DNA from: JBJXHG01 sp046160865
GTDB lineage: Bacteria > Planctomycetota > UBA1135 > GCA-002686595
DNA: 63,465 nucleotides
NCBI GenBank assembly: GCA_046160865.1
Contig: JBJXHG010000133.1
Span: 1 to 63,465 of the forward strand
Direction: 5' to 3'
The position numbers were made by a program, and so were the translations under genes. Below, in pieces: positions 41,434 through 50,420 of this stretch. The first letter of the stretch is position 1; every line of letters starts with the position of its first letter. The notes beneath the pieces were generated by a model. The model was not told where the DNA came from and searched no databases. It saw nothing but the letters and a program-made list of their open reading frames with translations.

Positions 41434-43401
41434 TCACGGCCGCGTGAGCCACACGACCGCCTCGCGCGTGTCGCCGACGATCCGGCCGTCGCGGAAGTGC
41501 TCGGAGCCGAGCACGATCCAGCCGTTCGCGCGGATGTCGATGCGCGTCGGCCGGTGCGCGAGCGCGAGCACGGCTTCTCCACGCGCGTCGGTCGTGGCCG
41601 CGAGCTCGCCGTCGGCGTACACGGGCACGCCCACCACCGGCGCGTGCTCGAGGACGGCGCAGCGCCCGCGCGTGTCGTCTCCGGTCGCGGCGAACATCCG
41701 GTTCGCGTCGCGCAACAGGAGCCGCGCGCCGAAGCCGCGCGCGAGCATCACCGTGGCGATGCGCAGATCGTCGGACCCCAAGAAGTCGTGCTCGGTCCCG
41801 CTCGCGAGCGTGTAGCCCTCCGCGTGCACGTTCCAGCGGAGCTGTGTCCCGGCCACGAACGTGCGCAGCCCGGCACCCGTGACGATCGGTTGTGTTTCGG
41901 GCGACCAGCAGCTGCCGAGCTCGAACTGAGCGAACGCATCCTCGATCGGCGCCTTGGTCCCTGCGTCGCGCACGTCGAACGCGGCGCGCCACGCGCTCGC
42001 GCCGTCGTCGCGCACGAGCTCGAGATCCAACTTCGGCGGTCGCACGCGCAGCGGGCTCGGCGACCACGCACGGCCGTCGCTGGACAAGACCGAGAGCTCG
42101 TACTCGCCCGCGGGGACTTGCGGGAACTCGAAGAAGCCCTTCGGCTCCATCGCCACGCGCGGATCGCGCACGATCCGGCCGTCGTGCACCACGACTTGCA
42201 TGCGCGTCTGCCGGTTCGGATCGACGACGTCGAAGTGGTCGAACGACCGGCCGTCGACGGCGCGCAGGCGTACGACGGTGGCGGGGAACGTCGCGCTCGC
42301 GCTCTGGAGCAAGCCCTCGACCGCGCCGGCGTACTCTTCGGCCGGCACGACGATGTCGGGCGCCACGTTCTCGCCGCGTGCGACGTCGAGCGCGATGACG
42401 CGCGGATCTTCGCCACGACGCGGCCGCGCCTCGATCCAATGCCGACCCGGCCGCAGCGCGGACAGCACGTAGCGTCCATCCGCTTTGGTGCGCGCCGTCG
42501 ATCGACTGCTCTCGTTCGACGTGCCGGCGTCTCGCGGAATGGCCACGACGAGCGTCTTGCCCCACGGTCGTCCCAACTCGTCGACGACGCGTCCGACGGC
42601 CGCGCCGTGCAACGCGTCGAGCTCGACCACCAGGACGCCGGGGTGGATGCCGACGATCGTCGTCAGCGGAGCGGAGCCGCGCCGGCTGGCCGTATCGTCG
42701 ACGACTTCGATGCGCATCTCCGTCCCGGACGGAGGCGTCGGTTGCGGGTTGTCGTAGCGGGCCCATGGCGGATCGTCCGAGACGGTTCCGATCCAGTTCC
42801 ACGCGTGCTCGTCACCGTTCGCGCGCATCTCGACGACGCGCAATCTCCAGCGCTTCGCCGGTTGCGCGGGCACGCCGGTGACGCGGAACCGAAACGTCGG
42901 TCCGATTCGGATGCGCGCGAGCCAACCTTGCTCGTCGCCGAGCCACTCGAGCTCGGCGCGACGCGCCGAGCGGATGTGGCTCGCGCGGCCGAGGCTGTGG
43001 AACGCGATCTCCTCGAAGCCTTCCGGCATCGTCGCCTCGCTCGCGAAGCGTCCGTCGGCATCGGTCGTCGCCACGAGATCGCCGCACACGGCGAGCGCGG
43101 CGCGGACGGGCTCTCCCGTCGCGACGTCGACGACGCGGCCGCGAAAGCGGAGCGCGGCGAGGGGCACGGCCGCGTCATCCGTGCGCGGTGCGGTGCTCGG
43201 AACGGCGTCGATCGTGGCGCGTTCCGACAGCGCGTCGTCGCGCGACGCTTCGGTCGAGAGCTGTTCTGCCACGTCGCTCTCCGGCGCGACCTCGATCGGC
43301 GCGACTTGCACGTCGACGTCCGTGCGCTGCGGATGCAGCGAGAGCCACAGCGCCGTGACGAGCGCGATGGCGGCGATCCCAACGATCAGCGCACGGACCA
43401 C
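41434..43401 (-). CDS. Membrane-anchored protein with carboxypeptidase-regulatory-like domains
   Basis: The 655-residue protein has an N-terminal signal anchor (ALIVGIAAIALVTALWLSL) followed by extracytoplasmic beta-sandwich segments. At least three resemble carboxypeptidase regulatory-like (CNA-B/transthyretin-type) domains: FRGRVVDVATGEPVRAALAV with ATTDADGRF, GRVVDELGRPWGKTLVVAIP with TKADGRYVLSALRPGRHWIE, and VGVPVYADGELAATTDARGE. Such repeats are common in planctomycete surface proteins and carry no catalysis. The gene precedes a DUF4126-like gene on the same strand and follows the propeller/haem gene by 39 bases. Confidence 0.82.
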   Translation of the reverse strand: MVRALIVGIAAIALVTALWLSLHPQRTDVDVQVAPIEVAPESDVAEQLSTEASRDDALSERATIDAVPSTAPRTDDAAVPLAALRFRGRVVDVATGEPVRAALAVCGDLVATTDADGRFASEATMPEGFEEIAFHSLGRASHIRSARRAELEWLGDEQGWLARIRIGPTFRFRVTGVPAQPAKRWRLRVVEMRANGDEHAWNWIGTVSDDPPWARYDNPQPTPPSGTEMRIEVVDDTASRRGSAPLTTIVGIHPGVLVVELDALHGAAVGRVVDELGRPWGKTLVVAIPRDAGTSNESSRSTARTKADGRYVLSALRPGRHWIEARPRRGEDPRVIALDVARGENVAPDIVVPAEEYAGAVEGLLQSASATFPATVVRLRAVDGRSFDHFDVVDPNRQTRMQVVVHDGRIVRDPRVAMEPKGFFEFPQVPAGEYELSVLSSDGRAWSPSPLRVRPPKLDLELVRDDGASAWRAAFDVRDAGTKAPIEDAFAQFELGSCWSPETQPIVTGAGLRTFVAGTQLRWNVHAEGYTLASGTEHDFLGSDDLRIATVMLARGFGARLLLRDANRMFAATGDDTRGRCAVLEHAPVVGVPVYADGELAATTDARGEAVLALAHRPTRIDIRANGWIVLGSEHFRDGRIVGDTREAVVWLTRP

Positions 43402-43440
43402 GCGCGCCAGGATCTCACGCGCTCGCGCGGCGCGGAAGCG

Positions 43441-45696
43441 CTACGGCTCTTCGCCGCGCGCGATGACCTCGATCTCGCCGAGACCGGTCACCGTGAGGCC
43501 GTTCCACGTGCCGCTCGCGGCACCGAGCTCGACCTTGATCGCGCGCGCGCGCACGTCGCCGAACGCGACGTCGGTGCCCGTCGGCGCGAGCGCGCCGCAC
43601 GACGCGGACGCGACGAGCGCCGTCGCTTGCGGGTCGGCGTACAAGCGCACGCGCGCGCCGTGCACCTGCACGCTCGACTGCATCGCTCCGCCGGGGCGCA
43701 GGTTGTAGAGCCGCACCGTGCGCACGGTCACCGGAACGAGGAACGTGAGCTCGACCCACTGGCTCTGCGTCACGCCCGGTGCGCTCGTCCAATTCGCTTC
43801 CGGATTGCCCTTCGCGACACGCCGGTCGATGACGCGCACGTCGTGTGTCGCGTCGCGCGTGCTCGACACGCGCACGCGTGCTCCCGGCGCGAGGTTCGTG
43901 AACGCGGCGGCGGCGAGCGAGCCCGGCACCTCCATTAGAGTGTGTCCGGCGTGACAGCCGACGCAGCGCGCGACGGCGCCCTGACGGCCGAAGTTGAGCC
44001 CCGCGACGTGGCCCGCGCCGTCGCGATCGACGCCGCCGGTGAAGGGCACGTTGCCGCGTGAGTTGCGCAGCTGCTCGAACAGCGGGACGTCCGCCGGCAA
44101 CGCCGGATGGAACACGCGGCCGGCGGGGGACACGCGCTTCTCCGCGAGGAGGATCGGCCAATCGAGCCACGGGTACGAGCCCGGGCTCGTGCGCTGGTGG
44201 TCGAGGAAGAAGCGCAGTTTCGCGGCCGTGCCGACGGCGGGCGCGCTGATGATCTCGGTGTCGACCGGCGCGTTCGCGTACACGTTCAAGCACTCGAACA
44301 CGAACGTGCCGTTCGTGTCGAACGGTCCACTCGCGAGCGGCGGGAGCGCGCTCGCGACGTGCGTGACGTGATCGGCGAGGATCGGCGCGAGCGCACGCGG
44401 CGCGAGACGGCGAGCGCGCAGCTCGGTCGTGCCGGGCAGATCGACGAGCGCGCTCCACGTGCCGTTCGCGAGGCGCCACAGCCCGTAGTCTTGCGCCACG
44501 TCGAACGCGCGCGACGCGACGATGCTGCCGTCTTGGAGCACGCACGGCTCGGACACGTACTCGCCGTTGTAGATGCCGTACGACGTGGGATTCGTGGGGT
44601 TCACGAAGTCCGTCGACACCGTCGTGATGCCCGCGACCGGATCGTAGTGGTGTGCGCCGCGCTCGAAGCGCCGCAGGCCGCCGAAGCCCGAGGCCTTGGT
44701 CATCACCATCATCGGGAAGAAGTTCGCGACGTAGCTGCCGTCGGGCGCGAAATCGCCGCCGTAGGCGAAGTTGCGCAAGTCGCTGTGCAGCGAGCCGGCG
44801 AAGAGCGCGAGCTCCGTTCCGTCCGGTCGAACGCTCGCCGCGTGCCATGCGTTGCGCCAGAGATAGTCGGGCCCGCCGACCTGCACGTCGCGCAGCGCCG
44901 AAAGCCCGTCCTTCTGGTCGAAGCCGTTCGGACCGTGCGCGACGGTCTGCATGCTGTTGATCGGGAAGCGGTGGTTGCGCCACCAGCGCGTGTACACGAC
45001 GCGGCCCGTCAGCGGATCGACGCGCGGGCGCTCGGCGCCGCTGCGCTCGCTCGTGATGCGGTGCAGGTTCGTCCCGCTCGCGTCCACGACGAACAGGTTC
45101 GTCGTGCGCGCGTCGTTGTACTGACCGAACGCCGGCCAACGCGTCGACGCGAACACGATGCGGCCATCGGGCAAGAACACGGGATCGGTGTCGTCTCCGC
45201 CGGCGAGTCCCGCTGCCGCGGCGCCGAACTGCGCGAGGTCGAGCGCCGGCGGCGTGAACGTGATCTGGCGCAAGCTCGTCCCGTCGGCGCGGATCGAGTA
45301 CAGCCGCCACGCGTTCGGATGATTCGCGGGCGCGAGGTCGTAGCTACCCGCCGTGAGTCCGGCGAACACGATCGACGTGCCGTCGTACGACACGTCGGGC
45401 GCGCTGACGTCGATCAGGAAGAGCGACGCAGCGCTCGGCGCAGCACCGTCGACGAGCGTGCGCAAGCCGCCGTTCGACTCGCGCACGAGCAGTCGACCGG
45501 GTGCGGCGACACGGAAGCGGCTGTACGGTCCCGCTCCCGGCATGTCGTTCGGCACGTCCCAGAACACGCTGCCATGCGCCGGGATCTGGCGCGACACGAA
45601 GACGAGCGGTTCGACGCTCTGTGCTCGCGCTTGCACGAGCGAGAGCAGCGCGTAGACGGCGAGCGCGGCCGGGAACTTTCTTCGCGAGGGGGCCAC
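43441..45696 (-). CDS. Exported propeller protein with CxxCH haem site and discoidin-like tail
   Basis: The 751-residue protein has a signal peptide (ALAVYALLSLVQARAQS), then TolB/PD40-like propeller segments (~30-470). Examples are APDVSYDGTSIVFAG, DDTDPVFLPDGRIVFASTRW and RPDGTELALF. Residues ~595-600 contain CVGCH, a single c-type haem motif, followed by GHTLMEVPGS. The last ~130 residues look like an F5/8 (discoidin) domain: WVELTFLVPVTVRTVRLYNL. Similar architecture occurs in planctomycete proteins related to the middle domain of hydrazine synthase alpha, but nothing else here suggests anammox. A one-haem secreted oxidoreductase or electron carrier is possible. No partner cytochrome gene is nearby. 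Confidence 0.8.
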   Translation of the reverse strand: MAPSRRKFPAALAVYALLSLVQARAQSVEPLVFVSRQIPAHGSVFWDVPNDMPGAGPYSRFRVAAPGRLLVRESNGGLRTLVDGAAPSAASLFLIDVSAPDVSYDGTSIVFAGLTAGSYDLAPANHPNAWRLYSIRADGTSLRQITFTPPALDLAQFGAAAAGLAGGDDTDPVFLPDGRIVFASTRWPAFGQYNDARTTNLFVVDASGTNLHRITSERSGAERPRVDPLTGRVVYTRWWRNHRFPINSMQTVAHGPNGFDQKDGLSALRDVQVGGPDYLWRNAWHAASVRPDGTELALFAGSLHSDLRNFAYGGDFAPDGSYVANFFPMMVMTKASGFGGLRRFERGAHHYDPVAGITTVSTDFVNPTNPTSYGIYNGEYVSEPCVLQDGSIVASRAFDVAQDYGLWRLANGTWSALVDLPGTTELRARRLAPRALAPILADHVTHVASALPPLASGPFDTNGTFVFECLNVYANAPVDTEIISAPAVGTAAKLRFFLDHQRTSPGSYPWLDWPILLAEKRVSPAGRVFHPALPADVPLFEQLRNSRGNVPFTGGVDRDGAGHVAGLNFGRQGAVARCVGCHAGHTLMEVPGSLAAAAFTNLAPGARVRVSSTRDATHDVRVIDRRVAKGNPEANWTSAPGVTQSQWVELTFLVPVTVRTVRLYNLRPGGAMQSSVQVHGARVRLYADPQATALVASASCGALAPTGTDVAFGDVRARAIKVELGAASGTWNGLTVTGLGEIEVIARGEEP

Positions 45697-45832
45697 GGGA
45701 ATCGAAGAAGCCTACCGTGACGCACTGCGAAGAGGGCGGTCGCGCCGGACAACTTTCGGCGGCTCGAACGGCGGCACCGTCAGGAAACCCGCCGCTGCGG
45801 AGCCAAGGCCCCACCGGTGCATTCGCCGTTCG

Positions 45833-45860
45833 CTCTCGTCGTCGCGTGCGACGACGAGAG
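45833..45860 (-). terminator. Hairpin terminator of the helicase gene
   Basis: CTCTCGTCGTCG (45833-45844) and CGACGACGAGAG (45849-45860) form a perfect 12-bp stem with a four-base loop, eight bases after the helicase stop codon on the minus strand. No U-tract follows. Confidence 0.6.
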
Positions 45861-45868
45861 TGAACCCC

Positions 45869-48094
45869 TCAGCCGAGCTCGAGCTGCCTGCGCGCGTCTA
45901 CTACGTCGCGATGGATCGCTTCCATCGATTCCGCCAAGCGATCGAAGAGGTCCCAGTCGCGATCGATCGCGTGCCGCACTTGGCGCATGAGCTGAACGGC
46001 CATGCGGAAGTTGCGCACGATGTCGCCGGGCGTCGCGTCGGTGAGCTCTTCGACCTCTGCGAACGAAGCGCCTTCGACCCAGTGCACGACGGCGGCCGAA
46101 AGGCCCCAGTCCGGCGGCTTGATCGACGCAGTGAGCTGGAAGTCGGCGGCGCGGATGCGCAGCGCTTGGATCTCGCGCGTGACGAGCGTGCGCACGTTGC
46201 CGTGGTACCGCGCCGGGACGTGCGTCACCTCGCCGCGGCGCCGCTCCTCGTACACGAGCCCGACGAACACGACCGCGAGCGCCGCAACGGGCAAGTTCTC
46301 GAGCGTGCCGCGGAACAGGAGCTCGGTGATCTGGATCTCGTAGCCGTTGATGAGCTGCGCGATCCGCCCGCGCGGCGTGAGGTGGTCGCCGTCGAGGTAC
46401 GAGAGTTCGTCGAGGAACTCGAGGTGCGCGTCGAGCGTGCGGCGTTGGTCGCGCCGGTTCTGTTCACGGCGCTTCTCGCTCTGGCTGAGGAACTGGAACT
46501 GATTGAACGACTTCTCCCACGCTTCGTGCACACGCTGCCGGCCGAGGCGCTCGACGAGGTGCAGGAGCGAGGAGAACGAGAGGCGGAAGCGGCTCTGAAC
46601 GGGCTCCGGTTGTCCGCCGATCAAGCGCTTGATCGGGGCTTCGGCGAGATCCTTCGGCGAGAGCAGCGAGAACACGAGGCCCTCGCGATCGAGTCCCTGC
46701 CGGCCCGCCCGTCCGGCCATCTGCATGTAATCGCGCGTCGTGAGGTAGTCGAACGTGATGCCATCGAACTTGCGCAGGCTGTAGAACACGACCGAGCGCG
46801 CCGGCATGTTGATGCCGAGCGCGAACGTCTCGGTCGTGAAGAGCAGCTTCAAGAGGCCCGACGTGAACATGCGCTCGACCACTTCTTTGTGGATCGGGAG
46901 CATCCCGGCGTGGTGATAGCCGATGCCGCGGCGCGTCATCTCGAACAGCGCGCCATCGAGCTCCGACTCGTCGAGCTGGAAGAGGCGCACGAGCTCGCGT
47001 TGCAGCGTGTCCATCCGGCGCCGCTCCTCCGCGCTCAAGAGCTCGCGGCCGGCGTTCGCGAGCGCGAGCCGCTCGCAATCCTTGCGGCTGAACGCGAACA
47101 CGAGCGCGGGGAGCAGCCCGCGGTCGGTCAGGTCGTCGAACAGCGGCCCGGGATTCGGCACCTCGGTGAGCTCGCGGCCGCCGCCGCGGCGATCGTCGTG
47201 CGGGCTGCGCTTCACGCGGTGTTTCGCGCGCGCCGCCCCCATGCGTCCGGCGCGCTCGAGCTCGCGCTTGCGGATGCGGTCGATGTCGTGCGGATCGAAG
47301 ACGCCCGACTGCGCGGTGAACAAATGGTGCTCGAGCGGCACGGGCCGGCGGCTCGAGCGGATGACGACCATGTCGGGGCCGCGGATCTCGCGCAGCCACG
47401 CTCCGAGTTCCTCGACGTTCGAGATCGTGGCGGAGAGGCACACGAAGCGGATCTGCGGCGGCGCGAAGATCAGGCTCTCCTCCCACACGGACCCGCGCTC
47501 GAAGTCGTCCATGTAGTGGACTTCGTCGAAGATCACGTACTCGACCTCGGCGAGATGTTCGGGGTTGTCGAAGATCGAATTGCGCAGGATCTCCGTCGTC
47601 ATGATGAGCACGCGCGCATTCGCGTGGATCGTGACGTCGCCGGTCATCAACCCCACGTCGATCTGCGGATCGTCGCGGAAGTCGCGGTACTTCTGGTTCG
47701 ACAGCGCCTTGATCGGAGCGGTGTAGATGCAGCGCTTGCCGCGCAGGACGGCGTCCTCGATCGCGTACTCGGCGACGAGCGTCTTGCCGGCGCCGGTCGG
47801 CGCGCTCACCAAGACGTTGTGTCCGCCGCGGATCGCGTCGATCGCTCGGACCTGGAAGGCGTTGAGCTCGAAGCCCTTCCAGTGCGTCAGCGCGCCGCTC
47901 GGCGGCGCTTCTTCGCCGGACGCCTCGGGCTCCGGGCGAGGCGCCGAGCTGCGGCCAAGTGGCGGGCCGGAATCGCGCGGTGCCTGCGGCGGCCGTGCCG
48001 TTCGATCGCCGCGCGGCGCACGGCGGCCGCGCGAGCGACGCCGCCGGCTCGGAGTTTCGTCGGCCTCGCTCGCCGGCGGCTCGCTCGTGCTCAT
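45869..48094 (-). CDS. Ski2-like DExH-box RNA/DNA helicase
   Basis: The 741-residue helicase has motif I APTGAGKTLVAEYAI, Ia APIKALSNQKY, II VIFDEVHYMDD, III LSATISN, later LVFAFSRKDCE, GIGYHHAGM, TTETFALGINMPARSVVF and motif VI QMAGRAGRQG. This is the Ski2/Mtr4 arrangement seen in bacterial relatives. Ski2-like proteins unwind RNA for degradation or remodelling; the bacterial ones are largely uncharacterised. The first ~85 residues are a basic, disordered extension rich in Arg and Pro. I chose the ATG at 48094; the frame extends further upstream but without helicase-like content. The gene diverges from a small protein gene at 48294. Confidence 0.9.
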   Translation of the reverse strand: MSTSEPPASEADETPSRRRRSRGRRAPRGDRTARPPQAPRDSGPPLGRSSAPRPEPEASGEEAPPSGALTHWKGFELNAFQVRAIDAIRGGHNVLVSAPTGAGKTLVAEYAIEDAVLRGKRCIYTAPIKALSNQKYRDFRDDPQIDVGLMTGDVTIHANARVLIMTTEILRNSIFDNPEHLAEVEYVIFDEVHYMDDFERGSVWEESLIFAPPQIRFVCLSATISNVEELGAWLREIRGPDMVVIRSSRRPVPLEHHLFTAQSGVFDPHDIDRIRKRELERAGRMGAARAKHRVKRSPHDDRRGGGRELTEVPNPGPLFDDLTDRGLLPALVFAFSRKDCERLALANAGRELLSAEERRRMDTLQRELVRLFQLDESELDGALFEMTRRGIGYHHAGMLPIHKEVVERMFTSGLLKLLFTTETFALGINMPARSVVFYSLRKFDGITFDYLTTRDYMQMAGRAGRQGLDREGLVFSLLSPKDLAEAPIKRLIGGQPEPVQSRFRLSFSSLLHLVERLGRQRVHEAWEKSFNQFQFLSQSEKRREQNRRDQRRTLDAHLEFLDELSYLDGDHLTPRGRIAQLINGYEIQITELLFRGTLENLPVAALAVVFVGLVYEERRRGEVTHVPARYHGNVRTLVTREIQALRIRAADFQLTASIKPPDWGLSAAVVHWVEGASFAEVEELTDATPGDIVRNFRMAVQLMRQVRHAIDRDWDLFDRLAESMEAIHRDVVDARRQLELG

Positions 48095-48293
48095 GGGCCT
48101 CGACGTCCGGCGTGCCGCGGGTCGTGCGCGAGCGGTGCGAACGCGTGGACTGCTTCCGACCTGCGCTGCAGCGATCTCGAAGTGCGCACTCTGTGTGCTT
48201 GAGACGCGACCGTCACCGCGGTATGTAAGCACGCGCGCCGGGGAAACGGAAGCTCACCACAACGCTCGGCAGAAAGCGCTGGAGACGCGAATC

Positions 48294-48572
48294 ATGGAAG
48301 GTCAGACGAAACAACAGCACGCGGTCGTTCGACAGTTGGCGAGCTTGAAGGTGCTCTCGCGCTTGCTCGGTCACGAGCTGCACGGTCAGCAAACCTCGCG
48401 CTCGGTCACGCTTTCGCGCGAAGAGGTGATCGAGATCCAGACCACCATCGATCTCTTCATCGAGGAGATCACGCGCCGCCAGGCGCAGGCGCCGGCCAGT
48501 ACGACGCCGGCTCAGGCGCCCGCGCCGGCGGCGGCTCCGAACGAGCCTCGCCTCGTCGCGGCACGCAACTAG
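48294..48572 (+). CDS. Small protein of unknown function
   Basis: The 92-residue product has a helical core (VVRQLASLKVLSRLLGHELH, then LSREEVIEIQTTIDLFIEEI) and an Ala/Pro/Gln-rich disordered tail. No signal peptide, cysteine or known motif is seen. A GGAG ribosome site lies eight bases before the ATG. It diverges from the helicase gene and is followed by a repeat A copy. The core resembles short coiled-coil regulators, but I cannot name a family. Confidence 0.65.
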   Translation: MEGQTKQQHAVVRQLASLKVLSRLLGHELHGQQTSRSVTLSREEVIEIQTTIDLFIEEITRRQAQAPASTTPAQAPAPAAAPNEPRLVAARN

Positions 48573-48941
48573 GCGCGCGCGTTGGGGGGGATGCGGACTG
48601 TCGAGCGACCGCGTAAGGGACGGGCGCCGCGTGCGCCCGGCGGCCGCAAGCCGAGCGCGCGACTTGGTCCAGTTCCGGCCTCGGCAGGGCGCCGGAGGTG
48701 GGCACTAGCCTGCATTTCTCACCACGTCCGTCGCGAGGGCGTGACAGCTCGCTTCGGGCAAGGCGTTGCATCGGAATCGACCGCAGCTCGCCTGTCAGGT
48801 CCGCGAGGATCGGTTCCGATCCAACAACGCGGGCGGAAGCGAGTTGGCGCGAACGCAGCCGGACGTGGTGAGAAATGCGGGCGAGTCCAGCGCATCGGAT
48901 CGCGAGCCGCCGCGCCGCACCGCCGACCGCGCTCGGCGGCC
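48573..48941. other. Gene-free stretch dominated by repeat A
   Basis: These 369 bases hold the full repeat A copy at 48704-48882. The frame of the next gene stays open through the repeat, back to a TTG/ATG at 48582/48591, so part of this stretch could be translated if that upstream start is used. Confidence 0.5.
48704..48882. repeat. Repeat A, full-length copy
   Basis: This is the most complete copy. It starts at CTAG (48704-48707), runs through GCATTTCTCACCACGTCC and ends at the perfect mirror GGACGTGGTGAGAAATGC (18-bp terminal inverted repeat), with inner inverted symmetry. Unlike other copies it lies between two genes on the same strand and reads through in frame with the downstream one. 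Confidence 0.88.
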
Positions 48942-49811
48942 GTGTGCGGTCGGGCCGGCTTGGTCGTGCTCGTGATCGCGTTCCTCGGCGCGCTCGCCGC
49001 CGTTGCGACGGTGCGCTCGTGGACGACTGCGGTCGCCGCCGGCGACTACACGACCGTCGAGACCGCGCGCGCGCGCATCGAGGTCGACGACCCCACCTGT
49101 GACCCGCGCTGGGAAAAGGAGCTCGCAGCCTGCATGGCGCGCGTGCCCGCGTTCTCGTCCCTGGATCCGCTGCGACTCGAGCAAGCGAGCCGAGCGCTGC
49201 TCGCGCTTCCGTTCGTTGCGGAGGTCGGCGAGCCGCGCGTGCGCTGGCCGGACGGTTTCGAAGTGCCGGTCCGGCTGCGCAAGCCGGTCGCGTGCATCCG
49301 CGTGCGCGAGGTCTATCTCAACGTGGACGCCGACGGATTCGTGCTGCCTGGCGAGCACCCGGCGCCGTTGTGGAGATCGAATGGCTTCCTGCCCGTGCTC
49401 GGTCCGAACGACGGCACGCTCGATCGCATTGCCCCGGGCGAGCGCTTGGTCGACGAGCACCGCCGCGACGCGCTCGCGGTCGCGCTGTCGATGCGCAAGC
49501 ACCTCACGGCGCGCGATTTCGAGACACTCGGGCCGCCGCTGATCGACGCCCGCAACGGCCGCCGCGCGAGCGTCGAGGAGCCCGGTGTCGTCATCCGATT
49601 GCCCGACTCGCGCGCGATTTTTTTCGGCCGTCCGCCCAACACCGGCGAGCCCGGCGAGCTGCCGGCACAACTCAAATGGTCGGCCGTCTCGCGCGCCAGC
49701 GAACGTTTGTCGACGTCGGAGGAGCAGCGCGACTGGTCGGTGCTCGACGTGCGTTGGGACGTGCCGGCGATCCAGTGGCGCGCCGCTGTCGTCCCATTGG
49801 CCGAGGACTGA
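48942..49811 (+). CDS. Membrane-anchored protein of unknown function, FtsQ/POTRA-like
   Basis: From the GTG at 48942 the 289-residue protein has one membrane helix (LVVLVIAFLGALAAVATV) and an extracytoplasmic domain. Its SLDPLRLEQASRALLALPFV segment and following strands recall FtsQ/POTRA proteins (PFVAEVGEPRVRWPDGFEVP, VYLNVDADGFVLPGE), but the similarity is loose. The frame is open upstream through a repeat A copy to an ATG at 48591, so the start is uncertain; a translated repeat would give a basic N-terminal cytoplasmic tail. It is followed after three bases by a membrane protein gene and then a secreted protein gene in a coupled three-gene unit. Confidence 0.65.
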   Translation: MCGRAGLVVLVIAFLGALAAVATVRSWTTAVAAGDYTTVETARARIEVDDPTCDPRWEKELAACMARVPAFSSLDPLRLEQASRALLALPFVAEVGEPRVRWPDGFEVPVRLRKPVACIRVREVYLNVDADGFVLPGEHPAPLWRSNGFLPVLGPNDGTLDRIAPGERLVDEHRRDALAVALSMRKHLTARDFETLGPPLIDARNGRRASVEEPGVVIRLPDSRAIFFGRPPNTGEPGELPAQLKWSAVSRASERLSTSEEQRDWSVLDVRWDVPAIQWRAAVVPLAED

Positions 49812-49814
49812 CCG

Positions 49815-50420
49815 GTGTACGCGAGCGCGCTCGGACCGGCGGCGTTGTGGGCGCTCTCGATGGTTCCGTTGCTGCCCGGACTCGAGAGCGCGACGAGCGG
49901 GCCGTCGCGCTTCGTGCTCGCGGCGTCGCCGTGGCTCTTCGGCGCCGGGATTCCGCGCAGCGCGGGTCCACGGGACACGCATGCGGTCACGGCCGGACTC
50001 GTGTTCGCCGCGCTCGCGCTGCCGCCGCTCGCGCTCGCGCTGCGCGTCGACGCATTCGACGAGCGCCTCCCTCCCATGAGCATCGCGCACGTGCTCGGAG
50101 TCGCGGTCTTCGTGTTCGTGCTCGCGGTCGCCGCACAGCGCGCGGCGTGCTCCGTCCCGGCGCAGCGCGCGCACGCGATCGCGTGGTGCGCGCTCGTCGC
50201 GCTCGGTCCCGTGTTGCGGCGCGTGTGGTCGCACGGCGCGCACCATCCCGCGCCGCGTTGGCTTTCGGCATGGGCGAGCGCGAGCCCGCTCGAGTGGTTG
50301 TGGCAGGGCGGCGGCGAAACGGCGCGCGTGCTGTGGCCGGCCGTCACGTGCGCGGTCGTGCTCGCACTCGCGTTTCGCGCTCCCGTTTCGCGCGCCGCGC
50401 ACCCGGAAGCAGTCCGATGA
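49815..50420 (+). CDS. Polytopic membrane protein of unknown function
   Basis: The 201-residue product has about four or five hydrophobic helices (AALWALSMVPLLPGL, AGLVFAALALPPLALAL, LGVAVFVFVLAVAA, AHAIAWCALVALGPVL and LWPAVTCAVVLALAF). There is no charged motif suggesting transport or catalysis. It starts with GTG three bases after the previous stop, and its stop overlaps the next start as ATGA. The three genes at 48942-51385 are therefore probably co-expressed as one membrane-associated unit of unknown role. Confidence 0.65.
   Translation: MYASALGPAALWALSMVPLLPGLESATSGPSRFVLAASPWLFGAGIPRSAGPRDTHAVTAGLVFAALALPPLALALRVDAFDERLPPMSIAHVLGVAVFVFVLAVAAQRAACSVPAQRAHAIAWCALVALGPVLRRVWSHGAHHPAPRWLSAWASASPLEWLWQGGGETARVLWPAVTCAVVLALAFRAPVSRAAHPEAVR

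Noticed and set aside
43441..45696. Evidence of anammox metabolism
   Set aside because: Only a loose resemblance to one hydrazine synthase domain; no hydrazine dehydrogenase, nitrite reductase or multi-haem genes are present.
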